Below, piece by piece: positions 17,315 to 24,810 of a stretch of DNA of 26,282 nt. Below the pieces are notes generated by a model, which ran no database searches, was not told the DNA's origin, and saw only the letters and a list, made by a program, of their open reading frames with translations. Source of the DNA: JAWXVD01 sp044425705 (GTDB lineage Bacteria > Bacillota > Clostridia > Lachnospirales > Lachnospiraceae); contig JAWXVD010000040.1 in assembly GCA_044425705.1 (NCBI GenBank), positions 1 through 26,282 on the forward strand. The letters run 5' to 3'. The translations under genes and the position numbers were made by a program. The number at the start of each line of letters is the position of its first letter. The stretch's first letter is position 1.

Positions 17315-18283
17315 ATGCAAGATTTAATAAGTGTAATAGTTCCGGTATATAAAGTGGAAAAATCTTTGAATAGATGTATACAAAGCATAGTTAACCAAAT
17401 ATATACAAATTTAGAAATAATTTTAGTGGATGATGGTTCTCCGGATGAGTGTCCGCAATTATGTGACGAATGGGCTCAAAAAGACAGTCGGATAGTAGTA
17501 ATACATAAAGATAATGGAGGAGTAAGTTCAGCTAGAAATATAGGATTAGATATTGCTTCTGGGGAATTTATAGGATTTGTTGATAGTGATGATTATATAG
17601 AAGAGACTATGTATTTTGATTTAGTGAAAAGTTTAAAGGAGTTACATTCTCAATTATCCAGTTGTAATTATTATAGATCTGATGAAATAATTAAAGTTAA
17701 TAATTTGATTCAACCATTTTTAATAGAGAAAGAATTAGTATTAAAAGGTATAGAAAATGAGAAAATATATAATCCATATAATATTTGGTGCAAATTATTT
17801 TTAGCAAAAAGTATAGGTGATTTACGATTTGATACAAGTATAACTATTGGAGAAGACTTGATTTTTGTATTGGAATTTATAAAAAATATTAAGAGTATTT
17901 CTCATTTAAATAAACCGTTATATTGCTATAATATTACGAATGATAGTGCTGTGAACAAATTTAGGAAAACAAATATTACATTTGCAACGGCTCATTTAAA
18001 AATATTGGATATGGATTTTCAATTTGAAAAAAATATTAAAGAGTACTTAAAATATAAAGCTGTTTTATCAGCAGCGTCATACATTATAGCAAGTTGTTAT
18101 CAAAAGATCAATAATAACGAAGACGATATGAATTATGCAAAATATGTTGTCAAACAATATTATTCAGAAATAAGAAGCTATAAAAATATAACATTAAAAA
18201 AGAAAATAATGATATTTTTTTCGTTGCACTTTACAGGATTTTATATATGTATAAAAAGAATATTAAAAAGGGGGATAAAATGA
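17315..18283 (+). CDS. GT2-family (GT-A) glycosyltransferase
   Basis: 322 aa inverting-type transferase with a single GT-A domain. It has ISVIVPVYKVEKSLNRCI at the N-terminus, ILVDDGSPD (residues 36-44), the DNGGVSSARNIGL signature, the metal/nucleotide-binding FVDSDDYI (D90, D92) and a later GEDLIF catalytic-loop motif. The C-terminal 30 residues are hydrophobic and basic (IFFSLHFTGFYI, then KRILKRG), as often seen in transferases that rest on the membrane. It overlaps the next gene by 4 nt. The sugar is unknown. Confidence 0.9.
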   Translation: MQDLISVIVPVYKVEKSLNRCIQSIVNQIYTNLEIILVDDGSPDECPQLCDEWAQKDSRIVVIHKDNGGVSSARNIGLDIASGEFIGFVDSDDYIEETMYFDLVKSLKELHSQLSSCNYYRSDEIIKVNNLIQPFLIEKELVLKGIENEKIYNPYNIWCKLFLAKSIGDLRFDTSITIGEDLIFVLEFIKNIKSISHLNKPLYCYNITNDSAVNKFRKTNITFATAHLKILDMDFQFEKNIKEYLKYKAVLSAASYIIASCYQKINNNEDDMNYAKYVVKQYYSEIRSYKNITLKKKIMIFFSLHFTGFYICIKRILKRGIK

Positions 18284-19287
18284 ACCAAGAAAAAACATTA
18301 ACAGTAGTAATACCATCTTACAATGTAGAAAAATACTTAGACCAAACATTAACATCTTTTATCAATAATGAAATTATGGATGAAATTGAAATTTTGATAG
18401 TGGATGATGGTTCCAAAGATAGAACAGCAGAAATTGGATTGAAATATGAAAAAATATACCCAAATACATTCAAATTAATATCTAAAGAGAATGGCGGTCA
18501 TGGTTCTGCTATTAATACGGGAATTAGAAATGCCACAGGAAAATATTTAAAAAATGTAGATGGTGATGACTGGGTTGATACAGAAGAGTTTGTGAAATTG
18601 GTCAAGGCTTTAAAGTCTTGTGATTCTGATTATGTATATACTGGATACACAGAGTATCATGAAAATGATAATACAATGAAAAAAAATGATAGGCTCGATA
18701 ATCTAGAAAAAATGGATTTTGATCAGTTTATAACCAAGTCAAAGAGCAGATACCCAATGCATTGTTTAACAACAAAAACAAAAATTTTGCAAGATAATAA
18801 CATTACATTAGACGAGCATTGTTTTTATGTAGATATGGAATTTGCTTTATATCCGTTGCCATATGTGCGTACGGTCACATGTTTAGATTTATATGTATAT
18901 ATTTATAGATTGGGATTGCAAACACAGAGTGTGAGCAATGAAGGTAAAAAGAAAAATAGAAATGATCATTATAAAGTATTGTTTAAAATAATTGAATTTT
19001 TAGTTGAATTTGATGAAAGAAATTTATTGTCCGTAGCAAAGAAAACGTTTTTATTAAGAGAAATATTTTATTTAGCATTAACGCAATATGATATTTATTT
19101 TCTTTTTGATGTTAATGAGGACAAGATAAAAAAGGAATTGGTTTCATTCAATAAAGAACTAAAGAATAAAAATACACAAATTTATAATGATATTAGCAGA
19201 ATTGGTCGCATCAGACTATTTAGATTACTTAAAGATGTAGCATATGAGCCGTGTATCAAACTTATTCAAAAGAAACTTTATGAATAA
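18280..19287 (+). CDS. GT2-family (GT-A) glycosyltransferase
   Basis: 335 aa transferase with a GT-A core: TVVIPSYNVEKYLDQTL, ILIVDDGSKDRTA, ENGGHGSAINTGI and the DxD-type motif NVDGDDWVD (residues 93-100). ATG 18280 overlaps the previous stop by 4 nt and has AAGGGGG upstream. A longer in-frame reading from 18247 would lie wholly inside the previous gene and is rejected. It is the last transferase before the radical enzyme pair, with an 81-nt gap between them that contains the ribosome site of the next gene and no obvious terminator. Confidence 0.9.
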   Translation: MNQEKTLTVVIPSYNVEKYLDQTLTSFINNEIMDEIEILIVDDGSKDRTAEIGLKYEKIYPNTFKLISKENGGHGSAINTGIRNATGKYLKNVDGDDWVDTEEFVKLVKALKSCDSDYVYTGYTEYHENDNTMKKNDRLDNLEKMDFDQFITKSKSRYPMHCLTTKTKILQDNNITLDEHCFYVDMEFALYPLPYVRTVTCLDLYVYIYRLGLQTQSVSNEGKKKNRNDHYKVLFKIIEFLVEFDERNLLSVAKKTFLLREIFYLALTQYDIYFLFDVNEDKIKKELVSFNKELKNKNTQIYNDISRIGRIRLFRLLKDVAYEPCIKLIQKKLYE

Positions 19288-19368
19288 GTTTGATTTTAAG
19301 AAACGTAATTATTTGAAGCTACTGTTATAGAGTTAGTGTTAGATTTTACACAACAGGAGATAATCATA

Positions 19369-21387
19369 ATGAAACTAGACATTGTAGTATTTAAAAATAA
19401 AATTAAAAGAAATATTATATACCGTAGACTAAGAAAACTTAAATGGAAGATAAGGTATATTGTAAAAGGGAATCATTCTAATAGAATAGAAGCAGTAAAA
19501 AAAGTACTTAAACAAAAAACAATTTATCAAACTAGAACAAAGGTGAAACAAATTGATAGATTATTGGAGAAAACTGCTATTTGTATAAATAAAAACTCAA
19601 TATTTCAACATTGGATTGATGAAAACTTAGAGTTTGATGTTGTTTTCTCTGGTATAGGCAACATACCACCAGAATATTCGCTTATTTTGGAACATTCTTT
19701 AAGTGAATTGAAAGAAAAGTATAGCATTAATAGCAATGAGGTGTCAGTATCAAATAAACAATTGCTCGAAACGGTGATTCGGTATATTAATAGAATTATC
19801 GAAAAAATAGAAGTTGTTGACGATGGAAAGTATGAAAATTTGCAAAAGAGTATAATATACTATAAACGTATGATTACCCATCCAGCAGAGACTTTGGAGG
19901 AGGCCTTACAAAGAATATTGTTTTGGTCTTCTATGTTTTGGCAAACTGATCATAAGTTAATAGGGTTAGGGAGATTAGATAAATTATTAGAAAAATTCTC
20001 TAATGAAGATGAGGAAATATCAAAATCACTTATCATGGAATTTTTAACAAAACTGCATGATTATTATGAATATAAAAGTAATACAATGCTAGGCGATATT
20101 GGTCAAATTATTGTATTAGGTGGATTAGACGAAAATGGAGAATATTATTATAATAATTTAACAAAAATATTTATTGAAGCAACCAAAGAAAAAGAAGTAA
20201 CAGATCCTAAAGTTTTATTACGAGTTAGTAGAAATATGCCTAGAGAATTGCTTGTAATGGCTTTGGATAGTATTCAAACAGGCATAGGAAGTCCATTATT
20301 AGCAAATGATGATGTAATTATTCCAGCGTTAAAAAAATTTGGATATGAATCTTTCGATGCACATAATTATGTTACATCAGCTTGTTGGGAACCTGTCAGT
20401 TATGGGAATTCTTTAGAGCAAAATAATCTTGGGAGTGTTAATTTCGCAAAAGTTTTTGTGGAATTAATAGAAGGAGAAGGGTTTGAAAACTTCAGTGGTT
20501 TTAACGATATTATAGAAAAATATGGTGAATTATTATCAAAGACAGTAAAAAAGCATACACAGATGTTAGACAGAAGACAATGGGAATTAGACCCACTATT
20601 TACTTTATTTACAAAAGAATGTTTGAAAAATAATAAGGATGTTGCATGTGGTGGTGCTAAATATAATAATTACGGGATTTTGTCTGTTGGGCTAGGCAAT
20701 GCAATTAATTCATTGTGTTATATTAAAGAAAGAGTTTATGATTTAAAGAAATTGACATTACAAGAAATAAAGGAAGAATATCAAAGAATAGATTTTCAGC
20801 ATCCGATTGATAAGTTTGAAAATAAATGTTGGTTTGGAAAAGATGATGAAGATATCATATTATTAACACAGAAGATAATGGATGTTGTAGAGAGTGAATT
20901 GAGCAAATATAAGAATAGTTTTGGTGGAAAAGTAAAGTTTGGATTAAGTTCCCCAAGTTATGTTGATGAAGGAAAATTAACAGGAGCGACATTAGATTCT
21001 AGAAAGAAAGGCGATCCTCTAAGTACGCATATTTCATGTGATGAAGGAATTGCATATACAGAGTTAATACGATTTGCATCAGAATTAAAGTATGGTGGGA
21101 ATAAGTCTAACGGAAACGTGGTAGATTTTATTGTTAGCCCTAGCTTTATTGAAAATAATTATAATAAATTTATTGATTTCTTACAATTAGCAATACAACA
21201 AGGATTTTTCGAAATGCAAATGAACGTAGTTAAAAGTAGTGTATTAATCGAAGCTAAAGAAAATCCAACGTTATTTCCTAATCTCATTGTACGGGTGTGG
21301 GGGTTTAGTGCATATTTTAAAGATTTACCAGAAGAATATAAGGATGTGTTGATTAAGAGAGCATTGGAAAGTGAAAAAATTGCATGA
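19369..21387 (+). CDS. Divergent glycyl radical enzyme (PFL/dehydratase superfamily)
   Basis: 672 aa enzyme of the pyruvate formate-lyase/glycerol dehydratase superfamily, which uses a stored backbone glycyl radical to make an active-site thiyl radical. Landmarks in order are IGLGRLDK, GDIGQIIVLGG, QTGIGSPLLANDD, the active-site loop TSACWEPV (C339 thiyl, E341 likely base), GGAKYNNYG, TGATLDSRKKGDPLS, and the C-terminal glycyl loop VRVWGFSAYF (G645). Cys followed by X-Glu resembles the dehydratase/eliminase and HPAD types, not the Cys-Cys of true PFL. Compared with PFL it lacks roughly 80 N-terminal residues and starts with a very basic, amphipathic stretch (about 9-33). ATG 19369 is supported by AGGAG (19355-19359). 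The activase overlaps its 3' end by 4 nt and the flippase follows, so a polysaccharide role is likely; the substrate is unknown. Confidence 0.9.
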   Translation: MKLDIVVFKNKIKRNIIYRRLRKLKWKIRYIVKGNHSNRIEAVKKVLKQKTIYQTRTKVKQIDRLLEKTAICINKNSIFQHWIDENLEFDVVFSGIGNIPPEYSLILEHSLSELKEKYSINSNEVSVSNKQLLETVIRYINRIIEKIEVVDDGKYENLQKSIIYYKRMITHPAETLEEALQRILFWSSMFWQTDHKLIGLGRLDKLLEKFSNEDEEISKSLIMEFLTKLHDYYEYKSNTMLGDIGQIIVLGGLDENGEYYYNNLTKIFIEATKEKEVTDPKVLLRVSRNMPRELLVMALDSIQTGIGSPLLANDDVIIPALKKFGYESFDAHNYVTSACWEPVSYGNSLEQNNLGSVNFAKVFVELIEGEGFENFSGFNDIIEKYGELLSKTVKKHTQMLDRRQWELDPLFTLFTKECLKNNKDVACGGAKYNNYGILSVGLGNAINSLCYIKERVYDLKKLTLQEIKEEYQRIDFQHPIDKFENKCWFGKDDEDIILLTQKIMDVVESELSKYKNSFGGKVKFGLSSPSYVDEGKLTGATLDSRKKGDPLSTHISCDEGIAYTELIRFASELKYGGNKSNGNVVDFIVSPSFIENNYNKFIDFLQLAIQQGFFEMQMNVVKSSVLIEAKENPTLFPNLIVRVWGFSAYFKDLPEEYKDVLIKRALESEKIA

Positions 21388-22154
21388 TAGATAAAAATAT
21401 AGTAGTAACTAATATTCAAAGATTTAGTTTACATGATGGGCCTGGTATTCGTACAACTGTATTTTTAAAAGGATGCAACCTTCGATGTCCTTGGTGTGCA
21501 AATCCAGAAAATATACAGCATCAATTAGAAAATTATAGCATTGATGGTATAAGCAAAACGTATGGAAGATATTATTCGTGCCAGGAATTATATGATGAAG
21601 TAATTAAGGATAAACTTTATTATGCACATCAAGGAGGAATTACATATTCAGGCGGCGAACCTATATTACAAATACAGAAATTATTGCCATTGATAAAAAA
21701 ATTGCATGAGGAAGGCATACATCAATGTATTGAAACAGCTTTATTTGTTTCTCCATATGTATTAGATTTAGTTGTTCCTTATGTGGATATGTTTTATGTG
21801 GATATAAAAATCTTAAATGTAGAAAAATGTAAGGAATTTATTGGTGGAACAATAGAAAGTTACTTAAAAAATGTCAGATTTTTATTAGAAAAAGGATGTA
21901 ATATTAGATTTCGTGTACCACTTATTTCACCATATACAAGTAATAGTGAAAATTTAGGGCGTGTTATTTTATTATTAAAAAAATATGGAGTAAAAGAGTT
22001 GGAAGCAATTGTAGGTCATAACTTAGCTGAAAAAAAATACCAATCATTAGGTAGACAAGGATATAAAGTTCCTGCAATTACAGAAAATGAATTAGAGAAA
22101 ATACGAGTGCAATTCCAAGATAATGGGATTAAGCTTATCTTATGTCATGTATAG
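21384..22154 (+). CDS. Glycyl radical enzyme activating enzyme (radical SAM)
   Basis: 256 aa radical SAM protein that would abstract hydrogen from G645 of the preceding enzyme. It shows the activase signature LHDGPGIRTTVFLKGC, the CX3CX2C cluster motif (C31, C35, C38), WCANPE directly after it, and the SAM-binding TYSGGEP (residues 87-93). No Cys-rich ferredoxin-like insert follows the cluster. It is therefore the compact form, like PFL-activase, not the longer form typical of dehydratase activases. The start codon overlaps the enzyme's stop (ATGA), giving tight stoichiometric coupling. Its own stop overlaps the ribosome site of the flippase gene. Confidence 0.93.
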   Translation: MIDKNIVVTNIQRFSLHDGPGIRTTVFLKGCNLRCPWCANPENIQHQLENYSIDGISKTYGRYYSCQELYDEVIKDKLYYAHQGGITYSGGEPILQIQKLLPLIKKLHEEGIHQCIETALFVSPYVLDLVVPYVDMFYVDIKILNVEKCKEFIGGTIESYLKNVRFLLEKGCNIRFRVPLISPYTSNSENLGRVILLLKKYGVKELEAIVGHNLAEKKYQSLGRQGYKVPAITENELEKIRVQFQDNGIKLILCHV

Positions 22155-22163
22155 GAGAATAGT

Positions 22164-23606
22164 GTGTCAACTAAAAGTATAAAAAAGAATTACTTATTTA
22201 ATACAGTATATCAGATTTTAAGTTTATTAACACCATTATTAACAACACCCTATATTTCACGTGTTTTAGGACCAGAAGCCATAGGCGAATATAGTTTTAC
22301 AAGTTCTATTGTGTCATATTTTTGTTTGTTTGCGGTAATGGGCTCAGGGATATATGGGCAACGAGAAATTTCTTATGTAAGTAATGATAAAGAAAAAAGA
22401 AGTAAAGTATTTTGGGAAGTTCTATGTATTAGATTCGTAACTACTAGTATTATGTTGATTATATATGGAATATTTATATATGTACAGGAGAGTAGGTTAT
22501 TGTATGCGATTCAAGCAATAACAATGTTAACCATTATCACAGATATTACTTGGCTGTTCCTTGGAATGGAAGAATTTGGAAAGATAGTAATGCGGAATGT
22601 GGGTTTAAAAATTGCTAACATACTATTTATATTTATAGCAATTCATGAACAAGAAGATTTATGGTTATATGTATTTGGTATGTGTTTATTTTCTTTTATT
22701 AATGCAATTGTATTATGGGGATATTTACCTAAATATATAAAACCTCCAGTTTTAAAAAAGTTAGAAATAAAAAAGCATTTGAAACCAATTTGGTTATTAT
22801 TTATACCGACTATAGCTATACAAATCTATACGGTATTGGATAAAACAATGATTGGTATTTTTGCAGTCTCTTCAGCTGAAAACGGATTTTATGAACAAGC
22901 TTTAAAGTTATCTAAAATAATGTTGACATTGGTTACATCATTGGGGACAGTTGTAATACCAAGAATTGGTTTCCTGTTTGCGGATGGACAAAAAGAAAAA
23001 GTTAATCATTTAATGTATCGAAGTTATCAGTTTGTTTGGTTTTTAGGCATTCCAATTTACCTAGGAGTTGTAGGTGTAGCAAAAAATATGGTGCCTTGGT
23101 TTTATGGTGCAGGATATGACAAAGTTGTATATTTATTATATATTTTAGGATTCTTAATTTTAGCAATAGGGATTAACAATGTGACAGGAATGCAATATAT
23201 GATTCCAACAAAACGACACAATCTATTTACAATTACAGTGTGTATTGGCGCCATAATAAATTTTATATTTAATTTAATCTTAATTCCGAGATTTTATTCT
23301 ATTGGTGCAGCAATATCTTCGGTTTTAGCGGAGTCAGTGATAGCAATTGTTCAATTATATATTGTTCGGAAAGAATTCCAAATACAGAGAATTTTGAAAC
23401 TGTCATGGAATTATATTATAGCAGGGAGTATCATGTTAGGTACTTTGCTAGCAATCGAAAGGCAACTAGAGCCATCTATGATTAATACAGGAATTCTTGT
23501 CGTCTGCGGTGCTAGTGTATATTTTATTATATTAATTGTTTTAAAAGATTCTTTTTTTATTGAAAATACAAATAAAGTGTTTAGGAAAAAGTTGTTGAAA
23601 AAATAA
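22164..23606 (+). CDS. wzx: Wzx-type polysaccharide flippase (MOP superfamily)
   Basis: 480 aa polytopic protein, about 12-14 membrane segments, of the polysaccharide-export branch of the MOP superfamily. It would move the undecaprenyl-linked repeat unit to the outer membrane face. The N-terminal NTVYQILSLLTPLLTTPYIS and RVLGPEAIGEYSF are characteristic, followed by WLFLGMEEFGKI and a conserved TVLDKTMIG segment. It starts at GTG 22164, 6 nt after GGAG (22154-22157), which overlaps the activase stop. This ties the radical enzyme pair and the flippase into one transcription unit. Together with the polytopic protein at 9789 it points to a Wzx/Wzy-dependent pathway. Confidence 0.93.
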   Translation: MSTKSIKKNYLFNTVYQILSLLTPLLTTPYISRVLGPEAIGEYSFTSSIVSYFCLFAVMGSGIYGQREISYVSNDKEKRSKVFWEVLCIRFVTTSIMLIIYGIFIYVQESRLLYAIQAITMLTIITDITWLFLGMEEFGKIVMRNVGLKIANILFIFIAIHEQEDLWLYVFGMCLFSFINAIVLWGYLPKYIKPPVLKKLEIKKHLKPIWLLFIPTIAIQIYTVLDKTMIGIFAVSSAENGFYEQALKLSKIMLTLVTSLGTVVIPRIGFLFADGQKEKVNHLMYRSYQFVWFLGIPIYLGVVGVAKNMVPWFYGAGYDKVVYLLYILGFLILAIGINNVTGMQYMIPTKRHNLFTITVCIGAIINFIFNLILIPRFYSIGAAISSVLAESVIAIVQLYIVRKEFQIQRILKLSWNYIIAGSIMLGTLLAIERQLEPSMINTGILVVCGASVYFIILIVLKDSFFIENTNKVFRKKLLKK

Positions 23607-23709
23607 ATCTAATGCTTTTAAGCTGTGAACAAGGAGTATAGTGTGAATCTGTTTAGATGATATCAAAGATAAGGTGTATACAAAAGATTTATTTAGGTTA
23701 GATTAAAGA

Positions 23710-23754
23710 ATAGCAGTGTAACATTTGAGAACCAATGAAATGTTACATTGCTAT
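23710..23754 (+). terminator. Strong hairpin, probable end of the capsule operon
   Basis: Arms at 23710-23726 and 23738-23754 pair over 17 bp with one G-U pair and an 11-nt loop. No solid T run follows (GACTTTATG), so it is not a textbook intrinsic terminator. It lies 100 nt after the flippase stop and 36 nt before the VanZ-like gene, where it could end the operon or regulate the next gene. Confidence 0.5.
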
Positions 23755-23789
23755 GACTTTATGATAAGGTAGCAGAAGTTAGGAGAAGC

Positions 23790-24395
23790 ATGAACATTTT
23801 ATCACTTATAAGTAGTATAGTAAAATCACTTCAGGAACAATTAGGATATTCTTTACTGATATCGGTATTCTTTATGTTCTTTTTTCTATACGCAAGAGAG
23901 TATGGGTTAAAACAAGCTATTGGTAAATGGATAAATCAGTTTTTGCACGATAAAGACTTTCGTCATATGTTTTTCTTTATAACATATACAATTATGATTT
24001 TATTGGAAACAGTATTGATTAGGAAGTCATGGGATAATCCATTAGAAAACATTATGGGTGGTTGGTGGACTTATGATAAGAATGGTGAGCCAGTATATAC
24101 AGATGCAATATTGAATGTTATGTTGTTTATTCCCTTTAGCACGTTATTATTATGGACATGTCATACAAGGTGGAAATTACAGAAACTATGGTTGCTAAAT
24201 GTAATATGGAGAGGGTTGTGGATTAGTTTTGCTTTTTCGTTATCAATAGAACTATGTCAGGTGATTTTCAAAGTGGGAACTTTTCAAATTGCAGACTTAG
24301 TATATAATAGTCTCGGTGGTTTATTGGGAACGATGCTTGGTGCAGTCATAGTTGCAGTGGATAAGAGATGGGAATGGAGCAAGGTAAGTAAATAA
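23790..24395 (+). CDS. VanZ-like family membrane protein
   Basis: 201 aa membrane protein with about four to five hydrophobic segments. The C-terminal half has the VanZ-family pattern: LNVMLFIPFSTLL, then SLSIELCQVIFKVGTFQIADLVYNS, with the conserved E-x-x-Q and D-x-x-x-N residues, and a closing GGLLGTMLG. VanZ-like proteins are linked to low-level teicoplanin resistance or to cell-envelope assembly, but most have no proven role. A GGAG (23782-23785) precedes the ATG. The gene lies beyond the hairpin, so it may be transcribed separately or by read-through. Its place beside a surface-polysaccharide cluster is typical for clostridia. Confidence 0.82.
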   Translation: MNILSLISSIVKSLQEQLGYSLLISVFFMFFFLYAREYGLKQAIGKWINQFLHDKDFRHMFFFITYTIMILLETVLIRKSWDNPLENIMGGWWTYDKNGEPVYTDAILNVMLFIPFSTLLLWTCHTRWKLQKLWLLNVIWRGLWISFAFSLSIELCQVIFKVGTFQIADLVYNSLGGLLGTMLGAVIVAVDKRWEWSKVSK

Positions 24396-24430
24396 GTACT
24401 TAGAAAAGGAAATTAGTGGTTACTTTTTAG

Positions 24431-24558
24431 GCCCACACTAAACACTACGCTGTTTAGTGTGGAGAGAACAATTTTGAGAGCAGATTAGCATACCCCTCGC
24501 CGTAGGCGACTTTAAATGGGCATGCGTCTGTTACTTTTTACGGCGTAGCCGTGATGCC
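24431..24558. repeat. Cluster of hairpins with GTA loops, locally GC-rich
   Basis: Three perfect inverted repeats lie in 128 bp. A 12-bp stem has arms at 24433-24444 and 24451-24462 with a 6-nt loop. A 5-bp stem at 24497-24509 has a GTA loop. Another 5-bp stem at 24540-24552 also has a GTA loop. An outer pair GCATACCC / GGGCATGC (24488-24495 and 24518-24525, one mismatch) encloses the second. The GC-rich bases stand out from the AT-rich surroundings, which suggests a dispersed intergenic repeat or the remnant of a mobile element. No T run follows the first stem. Confidence 0.5.
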
Positions 24559-24559
24559 T

Positions 24560-24748
24560 ATGGAACAAAACACAACCTTGAGTAATACCATTACTTCCTA
24601 TCAGATGATAGAGAATAATCTTGTAGGAGATGTACAGCAACCTGCAGAATTTTATGATTTAATTAATGTCATGATGATTTGTCTAGGAGCTAGCTGTAAA
24701 GTTTATAATAAGAATGTAGGAAAAATACAAAATAAAAATGTTGTATAA
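24560..24748 (+). CDS. Short hypothetical ORF, doubtful
   Basis: 62 codons from ATG 24560 (in-frame GTG and ATG codons lie at 24551 and 24554). I do not recognise the product. It has no membrane segment, no signal peptide and no visible motif apart from a short hydrophobic INVMMICLGASC stretch. No ribosome binding site precedes it; the upstream bases form the last hairpin of the repeat cluster. Its 3' end runs into the left arm of the next hairpin. It may be a fragment of a decayed gene or chance. Confidence 0.2.
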   Translation: MEQNTTLSNTITSYQMIENNLVGDVQQPAEFYDLINVMMICLGASCKVYNKNVGKIQNKNVV

Positions 24749-24771
24749 CCTACATTCTTATTTTGTATTTT
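24707..24771 (+). terminator. Two overlapping alternative hairpins with T-rich end
   Basis: The arm at 24707-24720 pairs perfectly over 14 bp with 24749-24762. The arm at 24722-24735 pairs perfectly over 14 bp with 24758-24771. The two right arms share 24758-24762, so the structures exclude each other. The T-rich right side would suit an intrinsic terminator in either fold. An attenuator-like switch is possible, but no clear target gene follows. Confidence 0.45.
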
Positions 24772-24784
24772 ATGGCGTTGTTGG

Positions 24785-24805
24785 TATACTTCCATTGGAG
24801 GTATA
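24785..24805 (+). promoter_or_regulatory. Hairpin that hides a ribosome binding site
   Basis: TATACTTCC (24785-24793) pairs with GGAGGTATA (24797-24805) over 9 bp with one G-U pair and a 3-nt loop. The GGAGG within the right arm is well placed, 9 nt before the ATG at 24811, so the stem would block initiation. Its relevance depends on whether the tiny ORF is real. Confidence 0.35.
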
Positions 24806-24810
24806 TTAAC

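Noticed and set aside
19369..21387. Calling the radical enzyme a housekeeping pyruvate formate-lyase
   Set aside because: It lacks the adjacent Cys-Cys pair of PFL, has Cys-Trp-Glu instead, is about 80 residues shorter at the N-terminus, and sits in a polysaccharide operon.
24433..24462. Intrinsic terminator for the VanZ-like gene
   Set aside because: The 12-bp stem is good, but no T run follows on either strand, so I list it only as part of the repeat cluster.
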